Shown here in pieces: positions 7,722 to 16,438 of a stretch of DNA of 64,000 bases. The stretch spans positions 1 to 64,000 of the forward strand of contig JAEEYP010000052.1 in the NCBI GenBank assembly GCA_016288155.1, given 5' to 3'. This DNA comes from Clostridiales bacterium. GTDB lineage: Bacteria; Bacillota; Clostridia; Oscillospirales; CAG-272. The translations under genes were made by a program, and so were the position numbers. A model generated the notes under the pieces. It worked only from the letters and a program-made list of their open reading frames with translations. It searched no databases and was not told the origin of the DNA. Each line of letters starts with the position of its first letter. Position 1 is the first letter of the stretch.

Positions 7722-10355
7722 ATGGAGTGGACGTCGCTCAACGATCTGAGAGAAAAATATCTGTCGTTTTTTGAATCGAAGGGGCACCTTCGCCTTCCCA
7801 GTTTTTCACTCATCCCGCAGGGGGACAAGTCCCTGCTTCTCATCAATTCCGGCATGGCGCCGATGAAGAAGTTCTTCACCGGCGAGGTCACGCCGCCGCG
7901 CCGCCGCGTCACGACCTGCCAGAAGTGCATCCGCACGCCGGATCTGGAGCGCGTCGGGCATACGGCGCGCCACGGCACGTATTTCGAGATGCTCGGCAAC
8001 TTTTCCTTCGGCGATTATTTCAAAAAAGAGGCGATCCCGTGGGCGTGGGAATTCCTGACCTCGCCCGCGTGGCTCGCGATCCCGGAGGAGAAGCTGTGGC
8101 CGTCCGTGTACGAGAAGGACGACGAGGCGTTTGAGATCTGGAACCGGGTGATCGGGATCCCCGCGGAGCGGATCACGAAGCTCGGCAAGGAGGACAACTT
8201 CTGGGAGCACGGTCCCGGACCGTGCGGCCCCTGCACGGAGATCTACTTCGACCGCGGCGAGAAGTACGGCTGCGGCAGACCTGACTGCCGTCCGGGCTGC
8301 GACTGCGACCGGTTCATGGAGATCTGGAACAACGTGTTCTCTCAGTTCAATAACGACGGACACGGCAACTATACGGAGCTCGCGCAGAAGAACATCGACA
8401 CTGGTATGGGACTCGACCGTCTCGCCTGCGTGATGCAGGGCGTCGACAACATGTTCGAGGTGGACACGACCCGGAAGATCCTCGACCGCGTCGTGGAGAT
8501 CGCCGGTCGCCCGTACGGCGTGAACGCGGCGAACGACGTGTCGATCCGCGTCGTGACGGACCACGTCCGCTCCGCGTCGTTCATGATCTGCGACGGCGTC
8601 ATCCCCTCCAACGAGGGACGCGGCTACGTGCTCCGCCGCATCCTCCGCCGCGCCTGCCGTCACGGGAAACTGCTCGGCATCGACCACACCTTCCTCACCG
8701 AGATCGCGAACGTCGTGATCGAGCAGAACGTCGGTCCGTACCCGGAACTCGGCGAGAAGGCGGACTACATCAAGCGCGTGATCCTCATGGAGGAGGAGCG
8801 CTTCGACGCGACGATCGACGCGGGACTTTCGATCCTCAACCAGCTCATGCAGAAGGCGGAGGCGGACGGCGCCCGCGTGATCCCCGGCGACGACGTCTTC
8901 AAACTGTACGATACGTTCGGCTTCCCGATCGACCTCACGCGCGAGATCGCCGCGGAGCGCGGACTCTCGCTCGACGAAGATACCTTCGCGCATCGCATGA
9001 ACGAGCAGAAGACGCGCGCACGCGCCGCGCGGGCGAACGTCAGCGGCTGGAGCGAATCCTCGAAGACGCTGCTCGCGTCTCTTCCGAAGACGGAGTACAC
9101 GGGCTACGCGGAAGGTTCCGCCGCCGCGAAGATCCTCGCGATCCTCGTCGACGACGAGGAGACGGACGCCGTCAGCGAGGGCGAATGCACGATCATCCTC
9201 GACCGCACGCCGCTGTACGGCGAGGGCGGCGGTCAGGTGGGCGATACCGGCGCGATCCGCACGGAGAACGCGCTCGCCGCCGTGCTCGACACGAAGAAAT
9301 CGGAGGGCGTCTATATCCACCTCTGCCGCGTCGAGAACGGGACGCTCCGCCGCGGCGACGCCGTCACGGCGGAGAGGGACGACGCGCGCAACGCGGCGAT
9401 CCGCCGCAATCACTCGTCCGTCCATCTTCTGCAGGCGGCGCTGCGGCGCGTGCTCGGCACGCACGTCGAACAGGCCGGTTCCTACGTGGACGAGCGCGAG
9501 GGACGCTTCGACTTCACGCATTTCGCCCCGATGACGGCGGAGGAACTCGCGCAGGTCGAGGCGCTGGTGAACGCGGAGATCCTTCGCGGCGAGGGCGTCG
9601 TCACGACGGAGACGGATCCGGAGACGGCGAAAAAGGCAGGCGCGATGGCGCTCTTCGGCGAAAAATACGGCAAGACGGTGCGTATGGTGCAGATGGGCGA
9701 TTTCTCGACGGAACTCTGCGGCGGCACGCACGTGGACAACACGGCGAAGATCGGACTGTTCAAGATCCTGTCCGAGGCATCCGTAGCGGCGGGCGTCCGT
9801 CGGATCGTCTCCACGACGGGACTCGGCGTACTCTCCCTCATGGCGGAGAAGGACGCGCTGATCGCCGAGACGGCGAAAGCGCTGAAGGCGGCGAACCCGG
9901 CGGAGATCGCCGCGCGCGCCGCGGCGCGTGAGGCGGAGCTCTCCCGGATGCGCCGGGAGATCGAGGCGCTCAACGCGAAGATCGCCTCCTCGAAGGCGGA
10001 CGCGCTCAAGACCTCGGCGAAGAAGGTCGGCGCCGTGTCGCTGATGACGGCCGATATGGGGAACATGTCGATGGAAGCGGCGCGCGCGCTGTGCGATTCG
10101 CTCAAGGAGATCCCGGACGCGGTCGGCGTCGTGGCGATCCACGACGGGGAGAAGCTGAACTTCCTCGCGGTCTGCGGGGCGGACGCCGTCCGCGCCGGCG
10201 CGCACGCGGGGAACCTGCTGAAAGCCGTGAGCGCCGTGACCGGCGGCAAGGGCGGCGGCCGCCCGGACAGCGCCACCTCCGGCGGGCGCGACGTGTCGAA
10301 GATCGGCGAAGCGCTGGCGGCGGCGGAGGGGATCCTTTCCGACATGCTGCACTGA
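7722..10355 (+). CDS. alaS: Alanyl-tRNA synthetase
   Basis: Charges tRNA-Ala with alanine. The 877-residue length is standard. The N-terminal class II catalytic domain is followed by a tRNA-binding region (VVTDHVRSASFMICDG, GRGYVLRRILRRA). The editing domain carries HSSVH and CGGTH, whose His and Cys residues bind the zinc that clears mischarged Ser/Gly. A coiled-coil stretch near residues 725-770 leads to the C-Ala DHHA1 module with GGKGGGRPDSA. The start at 7722 follows AAAGGAAGA and fits the family start. It is monocistronic, with a consensus promoter and its own terminator. Confidence 0.97.
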   Translation: MEWTSLNDLREKYLSFFESKGHLRLPSFSLIPQGDKSLLLINSGMAPMKKFFTGEVTPPRRRVTTCQKCIRTPDLERVGHTARHGTYFEMLGNFSFGDYFKKEAIPWAWEFLTSPAWLAIPEEKLWPSVYEKDDEAFEIWNRVIGIPAERITKLGKEDNFWEHGPGPCGPCTEIYFDRGEKYGCGRPDCRPGCDCDRFMEIWNNVFSQFNNDGHGNYTELAQKNIDTGMGLDRLACVMQGVDNMFEVDTTRKILDRVVEIAGRPYGVNAANDVSIRVVTDHVRSASFMICDGVIPSNEGRGYVLRRILRRACRHGKLLGIDHTFLTEIANVVIEQNVGPYPELGEKADYIKRVILMEEERFDATIDAGLSILNQLMQKAEADGARVIPGDDVFKLYDTFGFPIDLTREIAAERGLSLDEDTFAHRMNEQKTRARAARANVSGWSESSKTLLASLPKTEYTGYAEGSAAAKILAILVDDEETDAVSEGECTIILDRTPLYGEGGGQVGDTGAIRTENALAAVLDTKKSEGVYIHLCRVENGTLRRGDAVTAERDDARNAAIRRNHSSVHLLQAALRRVLGTHVEQAGSYVDEREGRFDFTHFAPMTAEELAQVEALVNAEILRGEGVVTTETDPETAKKAGAMALFGEKYGKTVRMVQMGDFSTELCGGTHVDNTAKIGLFKILSEASVAAGVRRIVSTTGLGVLSLMAEKDALIAETAKALKAANPAEIAARAAAREAELSRMRREIEALNAKIASSKADALKTSAKKVGAVSLMTADMGNMSMEAARALCDSLKEIPDAVGVVAIHDGEKLNFLAVCGADAVRAGAHAGNLLKAVSAVTGGKGGGRPDSATSGGRDVSKIGEALAAAEGILSDMLH

Positions 10356-10376
10356 GCGGATCGGGATACGACAAAG

Positions 10377-10423
10377 ATACAAAAAAGGAGAGGCTTTCCG
10401 AGGAAAGCCTCTCCTTTTTGTAT
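10377..10423. terminator. Bidirectional terminator between alaS and the MBL hydrolase
   Basis: ATACAAAAAAGGAGAGGCTT pairs with its complement around a CGAG loop. Runs of A on the left and T on the right serve both convergent genes. Confidence 0.93.
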
Positions 10424-10429
10424 TCGGCG

Positions 10430-11176
10430 TCAGATCTCAAAAGAATCGCCGTCGTCCGGCACGTGCAGCGAGAAGGGCAGCGGCGGCAGCGGCGGGATCT
10501 TCCCCTCGATCCAGTCGGCGTTCCCGGGACCGATATGCGTGAAAAACACCTGCCGCGTCGGGCACGGGGCGAGGACGCCGAGCGCCGTCTCCCAGGAAAA
10601 ATGCGCCATTTCGCACACGACGGCGTCGGAGGGCTCATACCGGAACGCATCGGGGAAATCGGCGGCGTCGCCGTGGTGCAGGTCTCCCGTGACGCAGAGC
10701 GTCGGACCGCCCGCCGCCTCCAGACGGTAGGCATAGGAGGTGCGGTCGTCCATCATGTGGCGCGTCCGGTACGCCGTCACGGTCAGCCGGTCGTCCGAGT
10801 AGAGGACGCCTTCCCGCACCGGATGGAAGCGCAGACGCGCCTCGTTGTCCATCCCGCCGTCCATGGCGCAGAGCAGCGCGCGCATGGCGTCGACGTCGAC
10901 GGTATCCGGGAGGAAGATATCGTAGTCGGTGTCTTTGTAGTACCAGTTGGAGAGACTGAAAAACAACGGGAAGCCGCCGGTGTGGTCGCTGTGCATGTGG
11001 GTGGCGAAGACGGCGCGGACGGAGGTGAACGGGACTCCCCGCCGGGTAAGGAGATCGGCGACGGGCGCGCCGCCGTCCACGAGATAGACGGAGCCGTCCA
11101 CCTCGATCATGAGGGAGGAAGAGTACCGCACGGCGGAGGGTACGCCGTGGCTCGTGCCGAGAAAGGTGATTTTCAT
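10430..11176 (-). CDS. MBL-fold metallo-hydrolase (RNase Z/PhnP-like subgroup)
   Basis: 248 residues of the metallo-beta-lactamase fold. The N terminus MKITFLGTSHGVPS is typical of the RNase Z/PhnP branch, and the metal-binding HMHSDH lies at about residue 60, followed by further His/Asp positions (TGDLHHGD, CEMAHFSW, FFTHIGPG). Those give a two-metal phosphodiesterase site in this fold; the natural substrate is not predictable. It is 51 bases downstream of the DUF3267 gene with no terminator between, so the two are probably co-transcribed. The ribosome-binding site GAGGT precedes ATG 11176. Confidence 0.82.
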   Translation of the reverse strand: MKITFLGTSHGVPSAVRYSSSLMIEVDGSVYLVDGGAPVADLLTRRGVPFTSVRAVFATHMHSDHTGGFPLFFSLSNWYYKDTDYDIFLPDTVDVDAMRALLCAMDGGMDNEARLRFHPVREGVLYSDDRLTVTAYRTRHMMDDRTSYAYRLEAAGGPTLCVTGDLHHGDAADFPDAFRYEPSDAVVCEMAHFSWETALGVLAPCPTRQVFFTHIGPGNADWIEGKIPPLPPLPFSLHVPDDGDSFEI

Positions 11177-11227
11177 GACGAATACCTCACAAAAAGAAAT
11201 GAAGCCGAAGAGGAGACCGCAGGACGG

Positions 11228-11809
11228 TCAGCCCGCCTTTTGCACGCGGGCGAAGATCTTCATGGAGACGCCGGAATCCTGCACGAGGACGTCCGCCGGG
11301 AGGCGGGACATATGCGCCGTCACGTACAAGTCGCCCGCCGCGCCGCTGATATTGACGACCTGAACGGCATAGACGACCCACTCCCAGCCGAGCGGGACGA
11401 GGCACTGGAGGACGGCGAGGACGACGCCCCACACGACGATCGGCGCGAGCGAAACGACGATGTAGTCGCGGCGGCAAAAATACGCGTCGCTGCCCGCGTA
11501 GGCGTACAGCCCCGTGAAGCCGTAGCGCGGGCGGATCCCGCTGAAAGCGCGCATCACGATCCCGTGCACCAGCTCGTGGAGCACGACGTACACGATGCAG
11601 CCGCCGAGGAAAACGGGGACGTGGGAGAAATACGCGTCGATATCCGGCTCCCAGCCGCGGCGGAAGAGGGACCATATGCCGGCGGCGGTCATGACGAGCC
11701 CGAGCAGGACGGCGAGCCCGTTCACGAGCAGCATCAGCTTTTTGTTCTTCTGGAGGTCGATCTGTTCCTTCTCCGCGTAGTCGGCGGGCAGTGTGGTCCG
11801 TGTCGTCAT
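11228..11809 (-). CDS. DUF3267-family putative membrane zinc metallopeptidase
   Basis: 193 residues from the ATG at 11809, chosen over the track's start at 11998 because AGGAG sits just upstream and the extra N-terminal residues overlap the promoter. A hydrophobic hairpin (LMLLVNGLAVLLGLVMTAAG) is followed by HELVHG, an HExxH zincin motif at about residue 80, and two more hydrophobic segments, consistent with an integral membrane protease of the DUF3267 type. The substrate is unknown in the family. It is the first gene of a two-gene unit with the MBL hydrolase. Confidence 0.8.
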   Translation of the reverse strand: MTTRTTLPADYAEKEQIDLQKNKKLMLLVNGLAVLLGLVMTAAGIWSLFRRGWEPDIDAYFSHVPVFLGGCIVYVVLHELVHGIVMRAFSGIRPRYGFTGLYAYAGSDAYFCRRDYIVVSLAPIVVWGVVLAVLQCLVPLGWEWVVYAVQVVNISGAAGDLYVTAHMSRLPADVLVQDSGVSMKIFARVQKAG

Positions 11810-11843
11810 CGCATGCTCCTTATGCGGTCGGTTCGATATCATT

Positions 11844-11872
11844 ATTGTAGCATATTTTTCCCGCCTTGAAAA
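11844..11872 (-). promoter_or_regulatory. Probable promoter of the DUF3267 gene
   Basis: Minus strand: TTTTCA, 17 bases, TACAAT, with TGC immediately before the -10 (extended -10). The -35 matches only 4 of 6 positions. Confidence 0.5.
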
Positions 11873-11956
11873 GAGGAGGTGAGGAATTTGCGGCGGGAAA
11901 TGCGGCGTGCGCCGTTTTGGCGTATCACGAGCACGCCGGACGCCGCCGACGGAAAG

Positions 11957-11990
11957 AAAAACTCCCGAAGGGGCGTCCTTTCGGGAGCTT
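11957..11990 (-). terminator. Terminator of the Gfo/Idh/MocA - ymdB unit
   Basis: On the minus strand AGCTCCCGAAAGG pairs with CCTTCGGGAG across a short loop and is followed by TTTTTC, just after the ymdB stop. Confidence 0.8.
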
Positions 11991-12007
11991 TTGTACACTG
12001 TGCGGCT

Positions 12008-12775
12008 TCACGTCACGCGCTGTGCCGAAACGCACCGTCCGTTTCGGATCTCGAACAGCACGCCGTGCACGGCGACCTCTCCGACGGCGGGCGTGAACTG
12101 CACCGGCGTTTTGACGAGGAACTTGTGCAAAATCGGTTCGGCGGCGACGCCGAGCACGCCGGCGTGGGAGCCGCACATGCCGAGATCGGTCACGTAACCG
12201 GTCCCGCCCGGCAGGATCTGCTCGTCCGCGGTCGCCACGTGCGTGTGCGTGCCGAAGACGACGTGGACGCGCCCGTCCAGATACCGCGCGAGCGCGAGTT
12301 TTTCGCTCGTCGCTTCCGCGTGGATATCGACGACGGCGAGATCGTACTGTCCTTTGTAGGCGGCGAGTACCGCGTCCGCCGTCGTGAACGGCGAGGCGAC
12401 CGGCTCCATGAAGACGCAGCCGATCAGGTTCATGACGAGCACGCGCTGCCCGGAGGCGGTGACGACGCAGGAGCCGTGCCCCGGCGCGCTGTCCGGATAG
12501 TTGGCGGGGCGGAGCATCGCCGGTCTGTCGTCGAGGAGCGTATAGACGTCCCGGCGCCGCCAGGAATGGTTGCCGCCGGTGATCACGTCGGCGCCCGCGT
12601 CGAAGAGGATGCGGGCGGCGTCGGCGGAGATCCCGTTCGTGGGCGCGGCGTTCTCTCCGTTGACGATGACGAGGTCGGCGCGCAGTCCGTCGCGCAGACG
12701 GGACAGGGCGCGTCCCTCGGAGAGGGAGCGGACGCCTTCGTCGCCGACGACGTCGCCCATACAGAGGATACGCAT
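12008..12775 (-). CDS. ymdB: TIGR00282/YmdB-family metallophosphoesterase
   Basis: 255 residues. YmdB of Bacillus subtilis is a dinuclear-metal 2',3'-cyclic nucleotide phosphodiesterase that affects biofilm and motility decisions. The family signatures are clear: MRILCMGDVVGDEG, VNGENAAPTNG, TGGNHSW, RPANYP and the late FGTHTHV with a final DLGMCGSHAGVLG. These provide the Asp/Glu/Asn/His ligands. It lies 36 bases downstream of the oxidoreductase gene on the same strand and shares its terminator. The cellular role in this organism is inferred only by homology. Confidence 0.92.
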   Translation of the reverse strand: MRILCMGDVVGDEGVRSLSEGRALSRLRDGLRADLVIVNGENAAPTNGISADAARILFDAGADVITGGNHSWRRRDVYTLLDDRPAMLRPANYPDSAPGHGSCVVTASGQRVLVMNLIGCVFMEPVASPFTTADAVLAAYKGQYDLAVVDIHAEATSEKLALARYLDGRVHVVFGTHTHVATADEQILPGGTGYVTDLGMCGSHAGVLGVAAEPILHKFLVKTPVQFTPAVGEVAVHGVLFEIRNGRCVSAQRVT

Positions 12776-12811
12776 GGCGGTCTTCCCCGATTCTTCAGGA
12801 TGCGGGACGGC

Positions 12812-13945
12812 TCAGAGCCCGTCCCAGAAGCGGCCTTCTTCGTAGGCGGCGACGAGAGATTCGTACAGCCCGCGCACGTACACGCGGTTTTCTCCCTCGT
12901 TTTCCGCGGGAGCGGGGAAATCGCGGATCGGCGTTTTCTGCGCCTCGGCGATGACGAGCGCGTGCGGCGTCGCGGCCTCGATGCCGCACAGCGGGCGCAG
13001 CTGCGGATCGAATACGGCGTCGACGGCGGCGAAGAGCTTGTTTGTGACGTCGAGGAACGGATCGCCGTAGACGACCTCCGTGCCGTCGTCGAGGATCCCG
13101 CGGATGATCTTCGTTTCACCGGTCTCCTCGTAGAGGATGCGGCCGCGCTCAAAGTGATAGTCGAAGATGGGATCCTGCCGGCGTTCCGTCGCGTGCGAGG
13201 CGATGAAGAGGACGCGCGCGCCGCCCTCGCACTGCACTTCCATGGAACAGGTATCGTAATTCTCGATGGCGTTGGCGCGCCACAGCGAGGCGCGCACGGA
13301 GAGCGGTGCCGCCGCGGTGTCGACCGTTCTGCCGAGCACGTAGAGCATGTTGTGCAGATAGTGCGCCGTCGCGTTGTTGGCGACGGAGTCGAGGATGAGC
13401 GAACCGTCGGCGGCGCGGATCTTGCCCGCCCAGCCGCTCCCGCGGCGGTAGTAGGCGCGGTCGCGCGGCCAGAGCACGAGCGTCTTGAGAAGGATCGGTT
13501 TTCCGTACCGTCCGGCGAGGATGTCCCGCTTCATCGCCTGTACGGCGGCGGAGTACGACCACTGATAGCCGATGCTGACGTACTTGCCCGCGCGGTCGCG
13601 CGCTTCCAGCATGGCGGGAATGTCGGAGACGTCGCCGCAGAGCGGCTTTTCCGCCATGACGCAGCAGCCGTGATCGAGCGCCGCGATCATCTGGCGGGCA
13701 TGCAGGTGGATGGGCGTGGAGATGACGCAGAGATCCGCGCTCAGTCCGGCGTCGAAGAACTGCGCCATGTCGGAGAAGATCGGTACGCCGCGCTCGCGGA
13801 GCGGCGCAAGGAAACCGCTCGCATCCGGATACGGATCGACGCAGCCGACGATCTCCGTATCCGGGCGGTCGCCGTGAAGGATCGGTCCGAGATGCGTGGA
13901 GGCGTAGCCGCCGATCCCGACGAAAAGGAGACGCGCTTTTTTCAT
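12812..13945 (-). CDS. Gfo/Idh/MocA-family oxidoreductase
   Basis: 377 residues. The N-terminal Rossmann fold has VGIGGYAS and GCVDPYPDA for NAD(P) binding, VISTPIHLHA, and the family motif AEKPL with the conserved Lys near residue 97. The C-terminal domain is the alpha/beta dehydrogenase module. Substrates in this family are sugars, inositols or their derivatives and cannot be read from sequence. It is transcribed from a good promoter ahead of ymdB. Its ribosome-binding site is weak (GGATG). Confidence 0.85.
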   Translation of the reverse strand: MKKARLLFVGIGGYASTHLGPILHGDRPDTEIVGCVDPYPDASGFLAPLRERGVPIFSDMAQFFDAGLSADLCVISTPIHLHARQMIAALDHGCCVMAEKPLCGDVSDIPAMLEARDRAGKYVSIGYQWSYSAAVQAMKRDILAGRYGKPILLKTLVLWPRDRAYYRRGSGWAGKIRAADGSLILDSVANNATAHYLHNMLYVLGRTVDTAAAPLSVRASLWRANAIENYDTCSMEVQCEGGARVLFIASHATERRQDPIFDYHFERGRILYEETGETKIIRGILDDGTEVVYGDPFLDVTNKLFAAVDAVFDPQLRPLCGIEAATPHALVIAEAQKTPIRDFPAPAENEGENRVYVRGLYESLVAAYEEGRFWDGL

Positions 13946-13981
13946 GGTGACATCCGTCCGTTCACTGAGAAGATTGTCATT

Positions 13982-14010
13982 AGTATAGCATTTTTTCCGC
14001 GCGTTTGCAA
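13982..14010 (-). promoter_or_regulatory. Promoter of the Gfo/Idh/MocA - ymdB unit
   Basis: Minus strand: TTGCAA, 17 bases, TATACT with TGC before the -10. It is divergent from the EF-G-like promoter, which also uses TTGCAA. Confidence 0.8.
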
Positions 14011-14068
14011 GAGAGCGGCGGATTTTGTCCCGGTTTTTTCATATTCCGGGATAACTTTTCAAAACCCC

Positions 14069-14097
14069 TTGCAAGTTGTCACGATATCATGTATAAT
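14069..14097 (+). promoter_or_regulatory. Promoter of the EF-G-like gene
   Basis: TTGCAA, 17 bases, TATAAT, followed by a leader of about 77 bases and an AAAGGAG ribosome-binding site before ATG 14181. Confidence 0.85.
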
Positions 14098-14180
14098 AAA
14101 TAGGAATCCTTGTTTCCCCGCGCAGATCGCGTTCCTCCCCCAATTCTTCAACAGGATTTATTATAAAGGAGTATCAGGAT

Positions 14181-16241
14181 ATGGCAAACTTGACCACGGA
14201 ACTCATTCGCAATGTGGCGCTTCTCGGACACGGCGGAAGCGGCAAGACTTCTCTGGCGGAGGCCATGCTGTTCGCGGCCGGCTCCATCGACCGTCTCGGC
14301 AAGACGACGGACGGCAATACCTGCTGCGACTACGATCCCGAGGAGATCAAGCGCGGCTTCTCGCTCTCTCTCGCGGCCGCCAATTTCCCCTGGAAGGGCT
14401 GCAAGGTCAACCTGCTCGACACGCCCGGCTACCTTGATTTCGCCGGTGAGGTGCTCGAGGGCATGCGCGTCGCGGACGCCGCCGTCATCACCGTGGACGC
14501 GAAGGCCGGCGTCGAGGTCGGCGCCGAGCTCGCATGGGATTATGCGAACGCGGCCGGGATCCCGCGCGCGTTCTTCGTCAATAAATGCGACGATCCGGAC
14601 GCGGATTTCCACGCGGTGTTCGACGCGCTCCACGGGCAGTTCGGTTCCTCTCTCTGCCCGATCTTCGTCCCGTACAAGAACGGCTCCGACATCGTGATGA
14701 TCGATCTCATCGAGATGAAGGCGTACTCCTACGACGCGAAGGGCAAGCGCTCCGAGACCGCCATGACGCCCGCCTATGAGGAGATGGCGTCCGAATACAA
14801 GGAAGTGCTCAACGAGGCGCTCGCGCAGACGAGCGAGGAGCTGCTCGAGAAATACTTCGAGGGCGAGGAGATCACGCGCGAGGAGTCCGTCACGGCGCTT
14901 CACGACGGTATCATCAGCGGCGCGATCACGCCCGTCTACTGCGGCGCCGCCACGAAGATGTGGGGCGTGTACGCGCTGATGGATGCGATCGTCGAGTCGT
15001 TCCCGCGTCCGACCGCCCGGAAAGTCGAGCATGCCGCCGACGGCGCCGAGGTGCCGATCGACGCGGCGAGCGCCGACGCGGCGATCTTCGTCTTCAAGAC
15101 GATCGCCGACCAGTACGGCAAGCAGTCCTTCTTCAAGGTCATGAACGGTACGCTCGCGAAGGATATGACGCTGAAGAATCTGACCAGCGGCTCGCAGGAG
15201 AAGATGGCGCACATCTACACCATGTGCGGCAAGAAGCAGACCGAGGTCGATTCTCTCTGCTGCGGCGACATCGGCATGATTTCCAAGCTGGCGAACACGA
15301 ACACGAACGATACGCTCCGCCTTACCGGCGACGCGGCGTACGCGCCGATCGTTTTCCCGACGCCGTATCTGGAGCGCGCGATCGTTCCCGCCGCCAAGGG
15401 CGACGAGGACAAGATCTCCACCGGCATCGCCCGCCTCACCGAAGAGGACCGCACGCTGAAATACGAGAACAACGCGGAGACGAAGCAGATGGTCATCGCC
15501 GGTCTCGGCGACATCCACCTCGACGTCATGGTCTCCCGCATGAAGGCGCGCTACGGCGTCAGCATCGTCCTCGAGGAGCCGCGCATCCCGTACCGCGAGA
15601 CGATCAAGGGCCGCTCCGACGTACAGGGCAAGCATAAGAAGCAGACCGGCGGTTCCGGTCAGTACGGCGACGTCCACATCCGCTTCGCTCCGGGCGAGGA
15701 GGAAGGACTCACCTTCACGGTCTCCGTCGTCGGCGGCGTCGTCCCGAAGAACTTCAACCCCGCCGTCGAGAAGGGTCTGCTCGAGGCGATGGAGCACGGC
15801 GTGCTCGCCGGCTATCCGGTCGTCCATCTGGCAGCCGATCTGTACGACGGCTCCTACCATCCGGTCGACTCCTCCGAGATCGCGTTCAAGCTCGCGGCGC
15901 GCCTCGCCTATAAGGCCGGCCTGCCGCTGGCGAACCCGATCCTGCTCGAGCCGGTGGGCGAGTTGAAGGTCACGATCCCCGACAGCTACGTCGGCGACAT
16001 CATCGGCGACCTCACGAAGCGCCGCGGCCGCATGAACGGCATGAATCCCACCGAGGGCAAGGCGGGCTACACGACGATCGTCGGCGACGTGCCGAAGGCC
16101 GAGATGAGCGATTACGTCATCACGCTCCGCGCCACCACGCAGGGCAGAGGCTCCTTCGACTTCAAGGTGAACACCTATGAAGAGGTCCCCGCCTCCGTCG
16201 CGCAGAAGGTCATCGCCGAGCATAAGGTCGAGGAAGAATAA
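14181..16241 (+). CDS. EF-G-like translational GTPase (EF-G2-type paralogue)
   Basis: 686 residues in the EF-G domain order: G domain, domain II, III, IV (TGGSGQYGDVHIRF) and V. The P-loop is GHGGSGKTS instead of the AHIDAGKTT of true EF-G. G3 is DTPGYLDF, where true EF-G has DTPGHVDF, so the catalytic His is Tyr. G4 is NKCD. These are marks of the EF-G2/EF-G-like branch found beside a canonical fusA elsewhere in the genome; its role in translocation or ribosome rescue is not settled. It is monocistronic, with its own promoter and terminator, and no rpsL/rpsG/tuf neighbours, which also argues against the housekeeping EF-G. Confidence 0.9.
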   Translation: MANLTTELIRNVALLGHGGSGKTSLAEAMLFAAGSIDRLGKTTDGNTCCDYDPEEIKRGFSLSLAAANFPWKGCKVNLLDTPGYLDFAGEVLEGMRVADAAVITVDAKAGVEVGAELAWDYANAAGIPRAFFVNKCDDPDADFHAVFDALHGQFGSSLCPIFVPYKNGSDIVMIDLIEMKAYSYDAKGKRSETAMTPAYEEMASEYKEVLNEALAQTSEELLEKYFEGEEITREESVTALHDGIISGAITPVYCGAATKMWGVYALMDAIVESFPRPTARKVEHAADGAEVPIDAASADAAIFVFKTIADQYGKQSFFKVMNGTLAKDMTLKNLTSGSQEKMAHIYTMCGKKQTEVDSLCCGDIGMISKLANTNTNDTLRLTGDAAYAPIVFPTPYLERAIVPAAKGDEDKISTGIARLTEEDRTLKYENNAETKQMVIAGLGDIHLDVMVSRMKARYGVSIVLEEPRIPYRETIKGRSDVQGKHKKQTGGSGQYGDVHIRFAPGEEEGLTFTVSVVGGVVPKNFNPAVEKGLLEAMEHGVLAGYPVVHLAADLYDGSYHPVDSSEIAFKLAARLAYKAGLPLANPILLEPVGELKVTIPDSYVGDIIGDLTKRRGRMNGMNPTEGKAGYTTIVGDVPKAEMSDYVITLRATTQGRGSFDFKVNTYEEVPASVAQKVIAEHKVEEE

Positions 16242-16294
16242 CGCTTTGCGTTCCCCCCCCCCGCGGGGCGGGAGGGGAAATCCACGGACAGCGG

Positions 16295-16327
16295 ACCGGC
16301 ACCGAAGAGATTCGGTGCCGGTTTTTT
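16295..16327 (+). terminator. Terminator of the EF-G-like gene
   Basis: A 12-bp perfect stem ACCGGCACCGAA / TTCGGTGCCGGT with GAGA loop is followed by TTTTTT. A run of ten C (16253-16262) lies just upstream. Confidence 0.93.
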
Positions 16328-16379
16328 CCGTATCCGGCGGAAAAGCGAAGGATTTCCGACGCGGATTTCCTCTCCCCTC

Positions 16380-16408
16380 TTGCGCACGGCGCGGATTTCG
16401 GATATACT
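16380..16408 (+). promoter_or_regulatory. Probable promoter of the glycosyltransferase-CsaB fusion
   Basis: TTGCGC, 17 bases, TATACT, about 30 bases ahead of ATG 16439. Confidence 0.65.
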
Positions 16409-16438
16409 AATGACAGATACGGAACGGGAGGCGCGGTC

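Noticed and set aside
7806-10382. Minus-strand 858-residue ORF opposite alaS
   Set aside because: Shadow frame of alaS; low-complexity Arg/Asp/His-rich sequence without any domain.
14148-16223. Minus-strand 691-residue ORF opposite the EF-G-like gene
   Set aside because: Shadow frame; same biased composition and no start signals.
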